From: Microbacterium stercoris
GTDB taxonomy: Bacteria; Actinomycetota; Actinomycetes; Actinomycetales; Microbacteriaceae
Direction: 5' to 3'
DNA: 64,000 nt
Assembly (NCBI RefSeq): GCF_017592545.1
Contig: NZ_JAGFOA010000001.1
Coordinates: 719,587-783,586, forward strand
Part shown: positions 40,795 through 49,866 of the stretch, piece after piece
How positions within the stretch are numbered: position 1 is the first letter of the stretch
How the letters are laid out: every line of letters begins with the position of its first letter
Made by a program: the position numbers and the translations under genes
Notes under the pieces: model-generated
Database searches by the model: none
What the model was told of the DNA's origin: nothing
The model's input: only the letters and a program-made list of their open reading frames with translations

Positions 40795-42522
40795 TTGCTC
40801 GGCAAACTCCTGTTCCGATATCTGTTGCGATACAAGTGGCTGCTCGCCGCAGTCCTGCTCTTCCAGTTCGCCTCGGTGATGGCGGCGCTCTATCTGCCGT
40901 CCCTCAACGCGGACATCATCGACAAGGGTGTCGCTCAGGGCGACACCGACTTCATCATCCGCACCGGCCTGGTGATGCTGGCGGTCTCGTTCGGGCAGAT
41001 CGTCGCCTCGATCATCGCCACAGCCGCCGCTGCGAAGGCGGCGATGGCCACGGGCCGTGACATGCGTCGCGACGTGTTCGAGAAGGTCAGCTCCTTCTCC
41101 GAGCGCGAGGTGTCGCAGTTCGGTGCCGGATCGCTCATCACGCGCAACACGAACGACGTCCAGCAGGTGCAGATGCTGGCGATGATGGGCGCCACGATGC
41201 TGGTGCAGGCGCCCATGCTCGCCATCGGCGGTGTCTTCATGGCGCTGCGGCAGGACGTGGGTCTCAGCTGGATCATCGGCGTTTCGGTGCCGGTGCTGCT
41301 GCTGGTGGCCGGCCTGATCATCTCCCGCATGGTGCCCGGCTTCCGGGCCATGCAGGGCAAGCTCGACGCCATCAACCGGGTCATGCGCGAGCAGCTGACC
41401 GGTGTGCGCGTGGTGCGCGCCTTCGTCCGCGAGCGCATCGAGGAGCAGCGCTTCCGCGGCGCGAACGACGAGATCGCGCTCGTGGGTCGTCAGGTCGGAT
41501 CCCTCTTCGTGCTGATGTTCCCCGTCGTCTCGCTCGTGCTGAACGTCACAATCATCGCGGTCGTCTGGTTCGGCGCCATCGAGGTCGACGCGGGCAACGT
41601 CGAGATCGGCACGCTGTTCGCGTTTATGCAGTACGTCGGGCAGATCCTGGGCGGCGTCATGATGGCCACCTTCATGACGATCATGATCCCGCGCGCGGCC
41701 GTCTCGGCCGACCGCGTGGGAGAGGTGCTCGCGGTCGAGAGCTCGCTCAAGCGCCCCGACGCCGCCGTGTCGCTGATGCCGCGTCCCGGCGAGATCGTTC
41801 TCGACAACGTGTCGTTCACCTATCCGGGCGCCGACGCGCCGGTCATCCAGGGCGTGTCCTTCCGCGCGGATCCGGGTGAGACCGTCGCCGTGGTCGGCTC
41901 CACCGGCGCCGGCAAGTCGACGCTCATCAACCTCATCCCGCGGCTGTTCGACGCCACGGGCGGCTCGGTGAGGGTGCACGGCGTCGAGGTGCGCGAGGCG
42001 GATCTCGAGGCGCTGTGGTCGGGCATCGGCCTGGTTCCGCAGCGGCCGTTCCTCTTCAACGGCACGATCGCCTCCAACCTGCGCTTCGGCCGCGAGGAGG
42101 CGACCGACGACGAGCTGTGGGCCGCGCTCGAGATCGCCCAGGCGGCCGACTTCGTGCGTGAGAAGCCGCACGGCCTCGACGAGCCCATCGCTCAGGGCGG
42201 CACAAACGTCTCGGGCGGCCAGCGGCAGCGCCTGGCGATCGCTCGCGCGATCGTCAGCCGCCCGACCATCCTGGTCTTCGACGACTCCTTCTCGGCGCTC
42301 GACCTCACCACCGACGCGCGCCTGCGTCAGGCCCTCTGGCGAGAGCTGCCGCAGGTCACCAAGATCGTCGTCGCCCAGCGCATCTCGACCATCACGGATG
42401 CCGACCGCATCGTTGTGCTCGAGAACGGCCGGATGGCTGGCATCGGCACGCACGAAGAGCTCCTCGCGAGCAACGACACGTACCGCGAGATCGTCGACTC
42501 GCAGCAGGGAGTCAAGCGATGA
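40795..42522 (+). CDS. heterodimeric ABC exporter, subunit 1 (degenerate site)
   Basis: A type IV exporter half of 575 residues: six-helix membrane domain (from LGKLLFRYLLRYKWLLAAVL) and a nucleotide-binding domain with Walker A GSTGAGKST, VPQRPFLF, signature NVSGGQRQR and Walker B ILVFDDSFSALD. The residue after Walker B is Asp, not the catalytic Glu, which marks the non-hydrolysing site of heterodimeric exporters. The TTG at 40795 is chosen because CGGAGG lies five bases upstream and no other start has a ribosome site; a GTG about 60 bases upstream is possible. Overlaps subunit 2 by ATGA. Exports drugs or lipids; the substrate is unknown. Confidence 0.88.
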   Translation: MLGKLLFRYLLRYKWLLAAVLLFQFASVMAALYLPSLNADIIDKGVAQGDTDFIIRTGLVMLAVSFGQIVASIIATAAAAKAAMATGRDMRRDVFEKVSSFSEREVSQFGAGSLITRNTNDVQQVQMLAMMGATMLVQAPMLAIGGVFMALRQDVGLSWIIGVSVPVLLLVAGLIISRMVPGFRAMQGKLDAINRVMREQLTGVRVVRAFVRERIEEQRFRGANDEIALVGRQVGSLFVLMFPVVSLVLNVTIIAVVWFGAIEVDAGNVEIGTLFAFMQYVGQILGGVMMATFMTIMIPRAAVSADRVGEVLAVESSLKRPDAAVSLMPRPGEIVLDNVSFTYPGADAPVIQGVSFRADPGETVAVVGSTGAGKSTLINLIPRLFDATGGSVRVHGVEVREADLEALWSGIGLVPQRPFLFNGTIASNLRFGREEATDDELWAALEIAQAADFVREKPHGLDEPIAQGGTNVSGGQRQRLAIARAIVSRPTILVFDDSFSALDLTTDARLRQALWRELPQVTKIVVAQRISTITDADRIVVLENGRMAGIGTHEELLASNDTYREIVDSQQGVKR

Positions 42523-44585
42523 GCGACCTCGAGGCTCCGCAGGAGGAGCAGGCCCGCATCGAGGCCGAGAACGCCGAGAAGGCGCGGCAGCAGGGGGGCG
42601 GCTGGGACGCCCCGCCCCCGGGCAAGGCCAAGGACTTCGGGCGCAGCTTCGTCCGCTTCATCGGGCTCCTCGGCCCGTACAAGTGGGTGTTCGCGCTCGT
42701 GATGCTGCTCGGCGCCGCCGGCGTTGTGCTCGCGATCATCGGCCCGAAGGTGCTGGGCGAGGCCACGAACATCGTGTTCGAGGGCTTCGTCTCCGGCCAG
42801 CTCGGCCAGATGTTCCCCGAGGGCACCACGCAGGATCAGGTCGTCGAGGCCCTCCGCCAGGCCGGCCAGACCGACTTCGCCAACACCATCGCGGCGATGA
42901 AGCACTTCGACCTCTCGGGCGGCATCGACTTCGCCGCGCTCGCCGAGGTGATCCGGTGGGTGCTGATCCTGTACGTGGGATCGGCGCTGCTGCAGTGGAT
43001 CCAGGGCTACGTCATCAACGTGATCATGGTGAAGACCATGTGGCGGGTGCGTGAGCGCGTCGAGGCGAAGATCCACCGCCTGCCGCTCGCCTACTTCGAC
43101 AAGGTGCAGCGCGGCGAGCTGATCTCGCGCGTCACGAACGACATCGACAACATGACGCAGACCCTGCAGCAGTCGCTGTCGGGCGCCGTGACGGCGGTGC
43201 TCACCGTGGTGGGCGTGCTGATCATGATGTTCTCGATCTCGTGGCAGCTCGCGCTGGTGGCGCTCATCGCGCTCCCGCTGATGGCCGTCATCTTCGGCGT
43301 CATCGGCCCGCGCTCGCAGAAGGCCTTCCAGGCCCAGTGGGCCAAGGTCGGCCGGCTCAACTCCCGCGTCGAGGAGGCCTTCTCGGGCCACGCGCTCGTC
43401 AAGGTCTACGGCCGCGAGAAGTCCAACGAGCAGGCCTTCGGCGCCGAGAACGACGAGCTGTTCGACGCGGCCTTCAAGGCGCAGTTCTACTCGGGCCTCA
43501 TGATGCCGGGCGTGCAGTTCATCGGCTCGCTCACCTACGCGGGCATCGCCGTGCTGGGTGGCCTGATGGTGGCATCCGGTCAGCTGCGCATCGGAGACGT
43601 GCAGGCCTTCGTGCAGTACTCGCAGCAGTTCACCCAGCCGCTGATGCAGCTGGGCGGCATGACGAGCGCGGTGATGTCGGGCACGGCCTCGGCCGAGCGC
43701 GTGTTCGAGATCCTCGACGCCGACGAGCAGGAGCCCGACGGGGCAGACGCCGCCAAGGCGCCCGCGGGCCGGGGCGTCATCGAGTTCCGCAACGTCGAGT
43801 TCTCGTACAGCCCCGAGCAGCCGCTCATCCGCGACCTGTCGTTCCGCGTCGAGCCCGGCCAGACGGTCGCGATCGTCGGCCCGACCGGCGCCGGCAAGAC
43901 GACCCTCGTGAACCTCATCATGCGGTTCTACGAGCTCGACGGCGGGGCGATCCTGCTCGACGGCCAGGACATCTCGAAGATGACCCGGTACGACGTGCGC
44001 GAGCGCGCCGGCATGGTGCTGCAGGATCCGTGGCTCTTCTCGGGCACGATCCGCGAGAACATCCGCTACGGCCGCCAGGATGCGACCGACGAAGAGGTCG
44101 TCGAGGCCGCCAAGGCCACCTACGTCGACCGCTTTGTGCACACGCTGCCCGACGGCTACGACACGGTGCTCGAGGAGGACGCGGCCAACGTCTCGGCGGG
44201 TGAGCGCCAGCTCATCACTATCGCCCGCGCGTTCGTGTCGCAGCCGACGGTGCTGATCCTCGACGAGGCCACCAGCTCGGTCGACACCCGCACCGAGCAG
44301 CTGCTGCAGCACGCCATGGCGGCGCTGCGCGAGGGCCGCACCTCGTTCGTCATCGCGCATCGTCTGTCGACGATCCGCGACGCCGACCTGATCCTCGTGA
44401 TGGAGCACGGCGACATCGTGGAGCAGGGCACGCACGACGAGCTCATCGGCCGCGAGGGCGCCTACTGGCGCTTGTACCAGTCGCAGTTCGAGCACGCCGC
44501 GGTCGACATCGACGCGGAGGAGGCGGCCGAGGTCACCACCGCTGCGGCCGAGGCTCCGGCTGCCGCGGGCGGCGTCGAGGCCTGA
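42519..44585 (+). CDS. heterodimeric ABC exporter, subunit 2
   Basis: The second half-transporter (688 residues), with a longer charged N-terminal tail and an Ala/Glu-rich C-terminal tail. Its nucleotide domain has Walker A GPTGAGKTT, VLQDPWLF, Walker B VLILDEATSSVD with the catalytic Glu, and a variant signature NVSAGERQL. The variant signature pairs with the Asp-type Walker B of subunit 1 to form the degenerate site, while the consensus site combines this Walker B with the SGGQ of subunit 1. The pairing is thus internally consistent with TM287/288-type heterodimers. A hairpin terminator follows. Confidence 0.9.
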   Translation: MSDLEAPQEEQARIEAENAEKARQQGGGWDAPPPGKAKDFGRSFVRFIGLLGPYKWVFALVMLLGAAGVVLAIIGPKVLGEATNIVFEGFVSGQLGQMFPEGTTQDQVVEALRQAGQTDFANTIAAMKHFDLSGGIDFAALAEVIRWVLILYVGSALLQWIQGYVINVIMVKTMWRVRERVEAKIHRLPLAYFDKVQRGELISRVTNDIDNMTQTLQQSLSGAVTAVLTVVGVLIMMFSISWQLALVALIALPLMAVIFGVIGPRSQKAFQAQWAKVGRLNSRVEEAFSGHALVKVYGREKSNEQAFGAENDELFDAAFKAQFYSGLMMPGVQFIGSLTYAGIAVLGGLMVASGQLRIGDVQAFVQYSQQFTQPLMQLGGMTSAVMSGTASAERVFEILDADEQEPDGADAAKAPAGRGVIEFRNVEFSYSPEQPLIRDLSFRVEPGQTVAIVGPTGAGKTTLVNLIMRFYELDGGAILLDGQDISKMTRYDVRERAGMVLQDPWLFSGTIRENIRYGRQDATDEEVVEAAKATYVDRFVHTLPDGYDTVLEEDAANVSAGERQLITIARAFVSQPTVLILDEATSSVDTRTEQLLQHAMAALREGRTSFVIAHRLSTIRDADLILVMEHGDIVEQGTHDELIGREGAYWRLYQSQFEHAAVDIDAEEAAEVTTAAAEAPAAAGGVEA

Positions 44586-44588
44586 CCC

Positions 44589-44631
44589 ACGCGAAAGCGG
44601 GCGGTCCCTTCGGGGCCGCCCGCTTTCGCGT
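44589..44631. terminator. strong bidirectional hairpin with UUCG loop
   Basis: ACGCGAAAGCGGGCGG, TCCC, the tetraloop TTCG (44609-44612), then GGGCCGCCCGCTTTCGCGT: 19 base pairs with a single bulged T. It starts four bases after the exporter stop codon and lies between convergent genes. This is the clearest intrinsic-terminator-like structure in the window although it lacks a long T-tract. Confidence 0.8.
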
Positions 44632-44682
44632 TCCCGCGGTGCGCCCGGCTTGGGGCGGCGGGCAGCGGTGTGCCGCCCGCGC

Positions 44683-46692
44683 CTACTGCAGGCCGAGCAG
44701 GTCGAGGGGGTGCGTGAGCCGCCACTTCAGCGAGGGGCCCGGCACCGAGCCCTCCAGGGCGAGCGGCACGTCGGTCGAGTCGAACGGGCCGGTGGCGGTG
44801 AGCTGTCCCACGTCCGCCCCGTCGAGGTCGCCGACCTCCACCTCGTAGTCGGAGGTGACGGCGGCAGTGCCGCTGTCCCACAGCACCACCTGAGCGTCGG
44901 CGGTCGTGACTACCTCGGCGGAGGCTCCCCACTCGGTGGTGACCGTGGCGACCGTCGTGCCCACCGGCACCGATGGCTGCAGCTGCAGCGACTGCTCGAC
45001 CTGGTCCAGCAGCTGGCGGCTGACGATCGCGCGGCCATCCTCGTCGGGCTGGCCCAGCACCGCGGCGTACACGCGCACGGTGGTCTGCCCGATCGTGATG
45101 TCCTTCGCGGTGAGCAGGTTCCACTGCTCGCGCCATCCGGCCAGCAGCGTGCCGGTCTTGACGCCCACCACACCCGGGTCGCCGAGCAGCGGGTTGGTGT
45201 TGGCGACCTCACCAGCGCCGGGCAGCTCGACAGAGGGGAGAGCGACGATCTGCGCGATCGTCGGATCCGCCAGCGCCAGACTCGCCAGCTTGACGAGGTC
45301 GGATGCCGTGGCGGTGTTGTCGGGATCGATTCCGCTGGCGTCCACCATCTTGATGCCGCTGAGCCCATGCGCCTCGAGCCAGGCCGGCACCGCGGCGACG
45401 AAGTCTTCCTTCGAGCCCCACAGCTCGGTGGTGAGACGGTCGATGTAGTTGTTCGCGGATCCGATGAGGATGCCCTCGATCATCTGCCGCTCGGTGAGGC
45501 TGCCGTCCACCGGCACGTCCAGCGCCGACTCGTTCTGGTACCGGTACTGCCAGTACAGATTGCTGTCCTCCCACGTGAACGAGTAGGACGGGCCGTCCTC
45601 ACCCGCGGCGAGCGGTGCGCGCTCCAGGATCATCAGCGTTGTGACCAGCTTGGTGATGCTCGCCATGGAGGCGGCATCGCTGTCGGAGGACGAGATGAGG
45701 CCGAGGCCCTCGGCGCCCACCGCGGCGGTGCCGTCCTGTGGCCACGCGATGCCCAGCGGCTTGCCCGGCAGCGACTCCACGGTCGCCTCGCTGACGGTCG
45801 GCTCGACGTTCGCGAGGGGCCACAGCGCGCATCCGCCGAAGTAGCCGAGCCCGAGCGCCGCGGCCGTCAGCAGCGGCGCTGCGAGCGCGAGTCCCTTGCG
45901 CGGCCCGGGTGCGGGCGGCAGAAGCTCGGTGATGACCGGCTTGCCGCCGGTCGGCTGGATCGGCGTGCCCAGCGTCTCGGGCGTGACCCACGTGAGTGCT
46001 GCGGTCCTCGTCGGCACCGGCTCGGCCTGCTGCGCGCCGTTCGAATCCGGGGTGTCAGCGGCCTCGGGCGCCGAGGCGTCCGGATCCTTCGGGGCTGCGT
46101 CCTCGAGGAGCGCCGCGACCGTGGTCGCCTCGCGGCGCGCGCGGCGACCGGCCTTCTGCTTGGTGCCGGGAGCCGGTGTGCCCGCGCGTTCGGCCGCGAT
46201 CAGCGCGGCGACGTCGAAGGCCTGGGTGGCGTCCTCGTCGACGGGGGCGACGGGATCGGCCGGCGCGGCCGGCGCTCCCGCCGAGACGGGGAGCGGTGCC
46301 GCGACCGCGGGCGCCTGAGGAAGCGCGTCCGCTCGCCGTGCATCCGTGACCGGCACGTCGCGCTTCGGCACGTCGCGCTTCGGCGCGGCTCGCCTCGGCA
46401 CGGGCCGCTTCCGCGCATCCGGGTTCGGGGCAACCGGCTCGGGCTGTGCATCCGCGGCCGGCTTCGGCGCATCCGGCACCCGGTCGTCCGGCGTCGGCTT
46501 CGATGCGGCCGCGGTCGCCTCGGGAGCGGTTGCGGCCGCTGCTGCGGTGACGGCGACGGGCCCGGCGATCTCGGCTTCCTCGAGCGTGAACATCGCCGCG
46601 AGGTCGACCGCGGAGCCGTTCGAGGCGGCGGCGTCACTCACGGCGTCTCCGGGGGGAGCGTCGCCGAGCGGGGGGAGTTCGTCGGGGGACAC
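44683..46692 (-). CDS. D-alanyl-D-alanine carboxypeptidase-like protein with long cytoplasmic N-terminal region
   Basis: A penicillin-binding-protein family peptidase that trims peptidoglycan side chains. Residues 1-260 are Ala/Pro/Asp-rich, with repeats such as KRDVPKRDVP, and likely cytoplasmic. A membrane segment (LALAAPLLTAAALGLGYFGG) follows, then the extracytoplasmic catalytic domain with the SxxK motif SITK (Ser345, Lys348), the SxN motif in GSANNYID and the KTG triad in VGVKTGTLLAGW. The GTG at 46692 is supported by a TACCTT box six bases upstream, indicating leaderless translation; the frame is open further up but into the riboswitch region. Divergent from the thiamine transporter operon. 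Confidence 0.85.
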   Translation of the reverse strand: MSPDELPPLGDAPPGDAVSDAAASNGSAVDLAAMFTLEEAEIAGPVAVTAAAAATAPEATAAASKPTPDDRVPDAPKPAADAQPEPVAPNPDARKRPVPRRAAPKRDVPKRDVPVTDARRADALPQAPAVAAPLPVSAGAPAAPADPVAPVDEDATQAFDVAALIAAERAGTPAPGTKQKAGRRARREATTVAALLEDAAPKDPDASAPEAADTPDSNGAQQAEPVPTRTAALTWVTPETLGTPIQPTGGKPVITELLPPAPGPRKGLALAAPLLTAAALGLGYFGGCALWPLANVEPTVSEATVESLPGKPLGIAWPQDGTAAVGAEGLGLISSSDSDAASMASITKLVTTLMILERAPLAAGEDGPSYSFTWEDSNLYWQYRYQNESALDVPVDGSLTERQMIEGILIGSANNYIDRLTTELWGSKEDFVAAVPAWLEAHGLSGIKMVDASGIDPDNTATASDLVKLASLALADPTIAQIVALPSVELPGAGEVANTNPLLGDPGVVGVKTGTLLAGWREQWNLLTAKDITIGQTTVRVYAAVLGQPDEDGRAIVSRQLLDQVEQSLQLQPSVPVGTTVATVTTEWGASAEVVTTADAQVVLWDSGTAAVTSDYEVEVGDLDGADVGQLTATGPFDSTDVPLALEGSVPGPSLKWRLTHPLDLLGLQ

Positions 46693-46698
46693 CCGAAT

Positions 46699-46704
46699 AA
46701 GGTA
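46699..46704 (-). promoter_or_regulatory. -10 element of a leaderless promoter for the carboxypeptidase gene
   Basis: On the minus strand TACCTT, six bases (ATTCGG), then GTG. Same geometry as at xthA, pyrE and 25097. No ribosome site is present. Confidence 0.55.
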
Positions 46705-46763
46705 CCCGCCGCAGGTGGGGAGCACCCTATAACCGGCGGTCAGCGAGCGCACCGATTCGGATC

Positions 46764-46769
46764 TAGAAT
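46764..46769 (+). promoter_or_regulatory. -10 element upstream of the TPP riboswitch
   Basis: TAGAAT, a consensus-like -10 box, ends 12 bases before the first base of the riboswitch at 46782. Transcription would start near 46776. The -35 region is not recognisable. Confidence 0.55.
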
Positions 46770-46781
46770 TCATCTCACAAC

Positions 46782-46872
46782 ACACGGGAGTCCGGCGAGC
46801 CGGGCTGAGAGGAAGCGATCCGCGCTTCGACCGTCGAACCTGATCCGGATCATGCCGGCGCAGGGAGGAGAA
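46782..46872 (+). promoter_or_regulatory. TPP riboswitch (THI element)
   Basis: The conserved parts of a thiamine-pyrophosphate aptamer are present in order: ACACGGGAGTCCGG, the CTGAGAGGAAG pyrimidine-sensor segment, and ACCTGATCCGGATCATGCCG, GCGCAGGGA, the pyrophosphate-sensor arm and closing strand. The ribosome site GGAGG at 46865-46869 directly joins the closing strand, so TPP binding should block translation of the next gene. It precedes an ECF transporter for a thiamine precursor, as expected. Confidence 0.95.
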
Positions 46873-46876
46873 CAAG

Positions 46877-47512
46877 ATGAGCACGTCCACGTCCGCGTCC
46901 CCGAAGACCGAGACCGCCTCCGCGAACACCCGCCGCCTCAGCTGGCGCGTCGTCGACATCGTCGTCGCCAGCGTTGTGGCTGTCGCCTGCGCGGTGATCT
47001 TCATCGTCTGGAACGTCGGCTACGAGGCGCCCGGTGCCCTCGTCGGCGCGATCCTGCCCGGCCTCGGCGGGCTGATGGCCGGTCCGTGGCTGATCGCCGG
47101 TGTGCTGGGCGGCCTGATCATCCGCAAGCCGGGGGCTGCGATCTACACCGAGCTGCTCGCCGCGACCATCTCGGCGCTCGTGGGCAACTCCTGGGGCCCG
47201 CTGACCATCGTGTCGGGCATCGTGCAGGGCGTCGGCGCCGAGCTGGTGTTCGCCCTGTTCCTGTACGCCTCGTTCCGCCTGCCCGTCGCGCTGCTCGCGG
47301 GCGCCGCGGCCGGCCTCGCCTGCGGCATCAACGACGTGGTGCTCTGGTACGCCGGCGCCGACGCCCTCTTCACGACCGTCTACATCGCAGCGACCACGCT
47401 CTCGGGCGCCGTGATCGCGGGCCTCGGCGCCTGGGCGATCACCCGGGGTCTCGCGGCCACCGGCGCGCTGAGCCGCTTCGCCGCGGGTCAGGCCTCCACC
47501 AAGCGCGTCTGA
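46877..47512 (+). CDS. ykoE: ECF transporter substrate-binding (S) subunit, YkoE family
   Basis: A membrane protein of 211 residues that captures hydroxymethylpyrimidine or thiamine. After a Ser/Thr-rich head, membrane segments start at VVDIVVASVVAVACAVIFI; NVGYEAPGALVGAILPGLGGLMAG and EGLLAA-like ELLAATISALVGNSWGP are typical of YkoE. The TPP riboswitch upstream and the fused double ATPase and T-subunit genes downstream support a thiamine-precursor role. The RBS GGAGG is part of the riboswitch end. Confidence 0.88.
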   Translation: MSTSTSASPKTETASANTRRLSWRVVDIVVASVVAVACAVIFIVWNVGYEAPGALVGAILPGLGGLMAGPWLIAGVLGGLIIRKPGAAIYTELLAATISALVGNSWGPLTIVSGIVQGVGAELVFALFLYASFRLPVALLAGAAAGLACGINDVVLWYAGADALFTTVYIAATTLSGAVIAGLGAWAITRGLAATGALSRFAAGQASTKRV

Positions 47513-47514
47513 GC

Positions 47515-49017
47515 GTGACGGCGACGACGCCGGTCCCCGCCGCTGTCTCGGCGCGCGGCTGGGGCTGGCGCTACGCGTCACGTCTGCGCTGGGCGGCACG
47601 CGGCATCGATCTCGACATCGCCCCCGGCGAGCGAGTGCTGCTGCTGGGCGGATCCGGATCCGGCAAGTCGACCCTGCTGCACGCGCTGGCGGGAGTGCTG
47701 GGGGGCGACGAGGAAGGACAGCACGAGGGCGCCCTGCGCATCGACGGCGCGCCTCCGCAGGAGGTCCGCGGGCGCGCGGGACTGGTGCAGCAGGATCCCG
47801 ACGCGCAGGCCGTACTCGCACGGGTCGGTGACGACGTGGCCTTCGGGTGCGAGAACCTCGGTGTGCCGCGCGACGAGATCTGGCCGCGCGTACGCGAGGC
47901 GCTCGACCTCGTCGGCCTCGACGTGCCACTGGATCACCACACCAACGCGCTGTCCGGCGGTCAGAAGCAGCGCATCGCCCTCGCGGGGGCGCTGGCGATG
48001 CGCCCGGGGCTGCTGCTGCTCGATGAGCCGACCGCGAACCTCGACCCCGAGGGCGCGGTCTCGGTGCGGGACGCGGTCGGACGCATCCTGGATCGCACGG
48101 GGGCGACCCTGGTCGTGGTGGAGCACCGCATCGACGTGTGGCTGCCGCTGGTCGATCGCATCGTGGTGCTCGGCGGCTCCGGCGAGAGCGGGCGCGAGGA
48201 CGGATCCGCGATCCTCGCCGACGGCACGCCCGACGAGGTGCTCGGGCAGCGCGGCGCCGAGCTCGCCGCGCAGGGCGTCTGGGTGCCCGGCATCCCGCCG
48301 CGCCATCCCGCGCCGCCTGCGCGCGAGCCCGGAGAGGCGCTGCTCGAGACGCGCGGCCTCGAGGTCGCGCGCGTCACAGGCCGCCCCGTGGCCGGACCTG
48401 TCGACGAGGTCGTGCGGGCGGGCGAGGTGCTGGGCGTCATCGGGCCGAACGGCGCCGGCAAGTCGACGCTCGGGCGCACGCTCGCGGGCCTGCTTCCCCC
48501 GGCCGCGGGCGTGGTCGAGGCGACCGCGCGACTGGCCGACGGAGCCGGCCCCGCGCCGATCCGGTGGTCGTCGCGCCAGCTTCTGACCCGGATCGGCACC
48601 GTGCTGCAGTCACCGGATCACCAGCTGCTCGCTCGCACGGTGCGACGCGAGCTGGAGGTGGGGCCGCGCGCGCTGAAGCTGCCCGAGCGCGAGATCGCGA
48701 GCCGCGTCGACGAGCTGCTCGAGCGTCTGCGACTCGCGTCTCTCGCGGAGTCGAACCCGCACACGCTCTCGGGCGGTGAGAAGAGGCGTCTCACGGTCGC
48801 GGCCATGCTGGCGACCCGGCCGCGCGTGGTGGTGCTCGACGAGCCGACGTTCGGTCAGGATGCGCGCACGTGGGCCGAGCTGGTCGACATCATCGCCTCG
48901 CTGCGCGATGGACGGGACGGCTCCGAGGCGAGCGCGGTGGTCGCGATCACCCACGACCAGGACGTGCTCGAGGCGCTGCACGCGCGTGTGCTGCGCCTGC
49001 CCGGGGGGCGCGGATGA
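47515..49017 (+). CDS. ykoD: ECF transporter ATPase with two fused ABC domains (YkoD type)
   Basis: Energises the YkoE/YkoC membrane complex. The 500 residues hold two ABC domains. The first has Walker A GGSGSGKST, signature ALSGGQKQR and Walker B LLLLDEPTANLDP. The second has GPNGAGKST, TLSGGEKRR and VVVLDEPTFGQD. Both have QDP/QSPDHQ-type Q-loops and a catalytic Glu. Double-domain ATPases are the rule in YkoEDC systems. The GTG start at 47515 lies two bases after the ykoE stop. Confidence 0.9.
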   Translation: MTATTPVPAAVSARGWGWRYASRLRWAARGIDLDIAPGERVLLLGGSGSGKSTLLHALAGVLGGDEEGQHEGALRIDGAPPQEVRGRAGLVQQDPDAQAVLARVGDDVAFGCENLGVPRDEIWPRVREALDLVGLDVPLDHHTNALSGGQKQRIALAGALAMRPGLLLLDEPTANLDPEGAVSVRDAVGRILDRTGATLVVVEHRIDVWLPLVDRIVVLGGSGESGREDGSAILADGTPDEVLGQRGAELAAQGVWVPGIPPRHPAPPAREPGEALLETRGLEVARVTGRPVAGPVDEVVRAGEVLGVIGPNGAGKSTLGRTLAGLLPPAAGVVEATARLADGAGPAPIRWSSRQLLTRIGTVLQSPDHQLLARTVRRELEVGPRALKLPEREIASRVDELLERLRLASLAESNPHTLSGGEKRRLTVAAMLATRPRVVVLDEPTFGQDARTWAELVDIIASLRDGRDGSEASAVVAITHDQDVLEALHARVLRLPGGRG

Positions 49018-49805
49018 CCCTGCTCTCACCCGTGGTGGCCCGCGGCCCGCTCGCGCGCGTGAACCCCGTCGCGAAGCTCGGCGCCGGCCTGCTCATCGCG
49101 GCCCCGCTGATCCTGTCGGTCGACTGGGTATCGGCGGTGACCGCGCTGATCCTGGAGATCCCGCTGATGGCGATGGCCGGTCTCAGCTGGCGGATGTTCT
49201 GGCTGCGCACCGCCCCCGTCTGGATCGCGGCGCCCCTCACCGGCGTCACCATCGCGCTCTACGGCGAGGCGAGCGGGCAGGTGCACTTCCAGTGGCTGTT
49301 TATGCACGTCAGCGACGGATCGCTCTCGCTCGCCGTGGCGGCGACGTTCCGCATCCTGGCGATCGCTCTGCCCGGGGTGGCGCTGTTCGCGACGGTGGAT
49401 CCCACGGATCTCGCGGACGGCCTCTCACAGCGGGCGAAGCTGCCCTCGCGGTTCGTGCTCGGGGCGCTCGGTGGCCTGCGCCTGGTCGGGCTGCTCATCG
49501 ACGATTGGCGCGAGCTCGAGGTGGCCCGCCGCGCCCGCGGCGTCGCCGACACGGGTCGCATCCGGCGTCTGGGCGGCATGGCGTTCGCGCTGATCGTCCT
49601 GGCGATCCGCCGCGGCTCGACCCTGGCGACGTCGATGGAGGCCCGCGGCTTCGGCGCGCGCACCGCGCGCACCTGGGCCCGCACGTCGCCGTGGGGCTGG
49701 CGCGAGTGGCTGCTGCTCGCCGCCGGGGCCGCGATCTCGGCGACCGCCGTCGCCGTCGCGGTGGCCACCGGCTCGTGGAACCTCATCCTCGGCGGCCAGG
49801 CCTGA
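49014..49805 (+). CDS. ykoC: ECF transporter transmembrane (T) subunit, YkoC type
   Basis: A 263-residue membrane protein that couples the ATPase to the S subunit. Both coupling motifs of EcfT proteins are visible: ARRARGV and SMEARGFG. Hydrophobic segments include GAGLLIAAPLILSVDWV and EWLLLAAGAAISATAVAVAV. The ATG overlaps the ATPase stop by ATGA. Last gene of the riboswitch operon; a hairpin follows at once. Confidence 0.9.
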   Translation: MTLLSPVVARGPLARVNPVAKLGAGLLIAAPLILSVDWVSAVTALILEIPLMAMAGLSWRMFWLRTAPVWIAAPLTGVTIALYGEASGQVHFQWLFMHVSDGSLSLAVAATFRILAIALPGVALFATVDPTDLADGLSQRAKLPSRFVLGALGGLRLVGLLIDDWRELEVARRARGVADTGRIRRLGGMAFALIVLAIRRGSTLATSMEARGFGARTARTWARTSPWGWREWLLLAAGAAISATAVAVAVATGSWNLILGGQA

Positions 49806-49806
49806 C

Positions 49807-49834
49807 GCCCGCGGGGCACCTGTCGCCCGCGGGC
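49807..49834 (+). terminator. hairpin after the ECF operon
   Basis: GCCCGCGGG (49807-49815) and CCCGCGGGC (49826-49834) form a 9-bp GC stem over a 10-base loop, one base after the ykoC stop codon. No T-tract. Confidence 0.5.
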
Positions 49835-49866
49835 AGGTTCATCGCCGAGGGGCCACATGCCGTCGC

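Noticed and set aside
44650..47514. Very long rightward frame ahead of the ECF ATPase
   Set aside because: It is the antisense of the carboxypeptidase gene and runs through the riboswitch and ykoE out of frame. The ATPase starts at the GTG at 47515.
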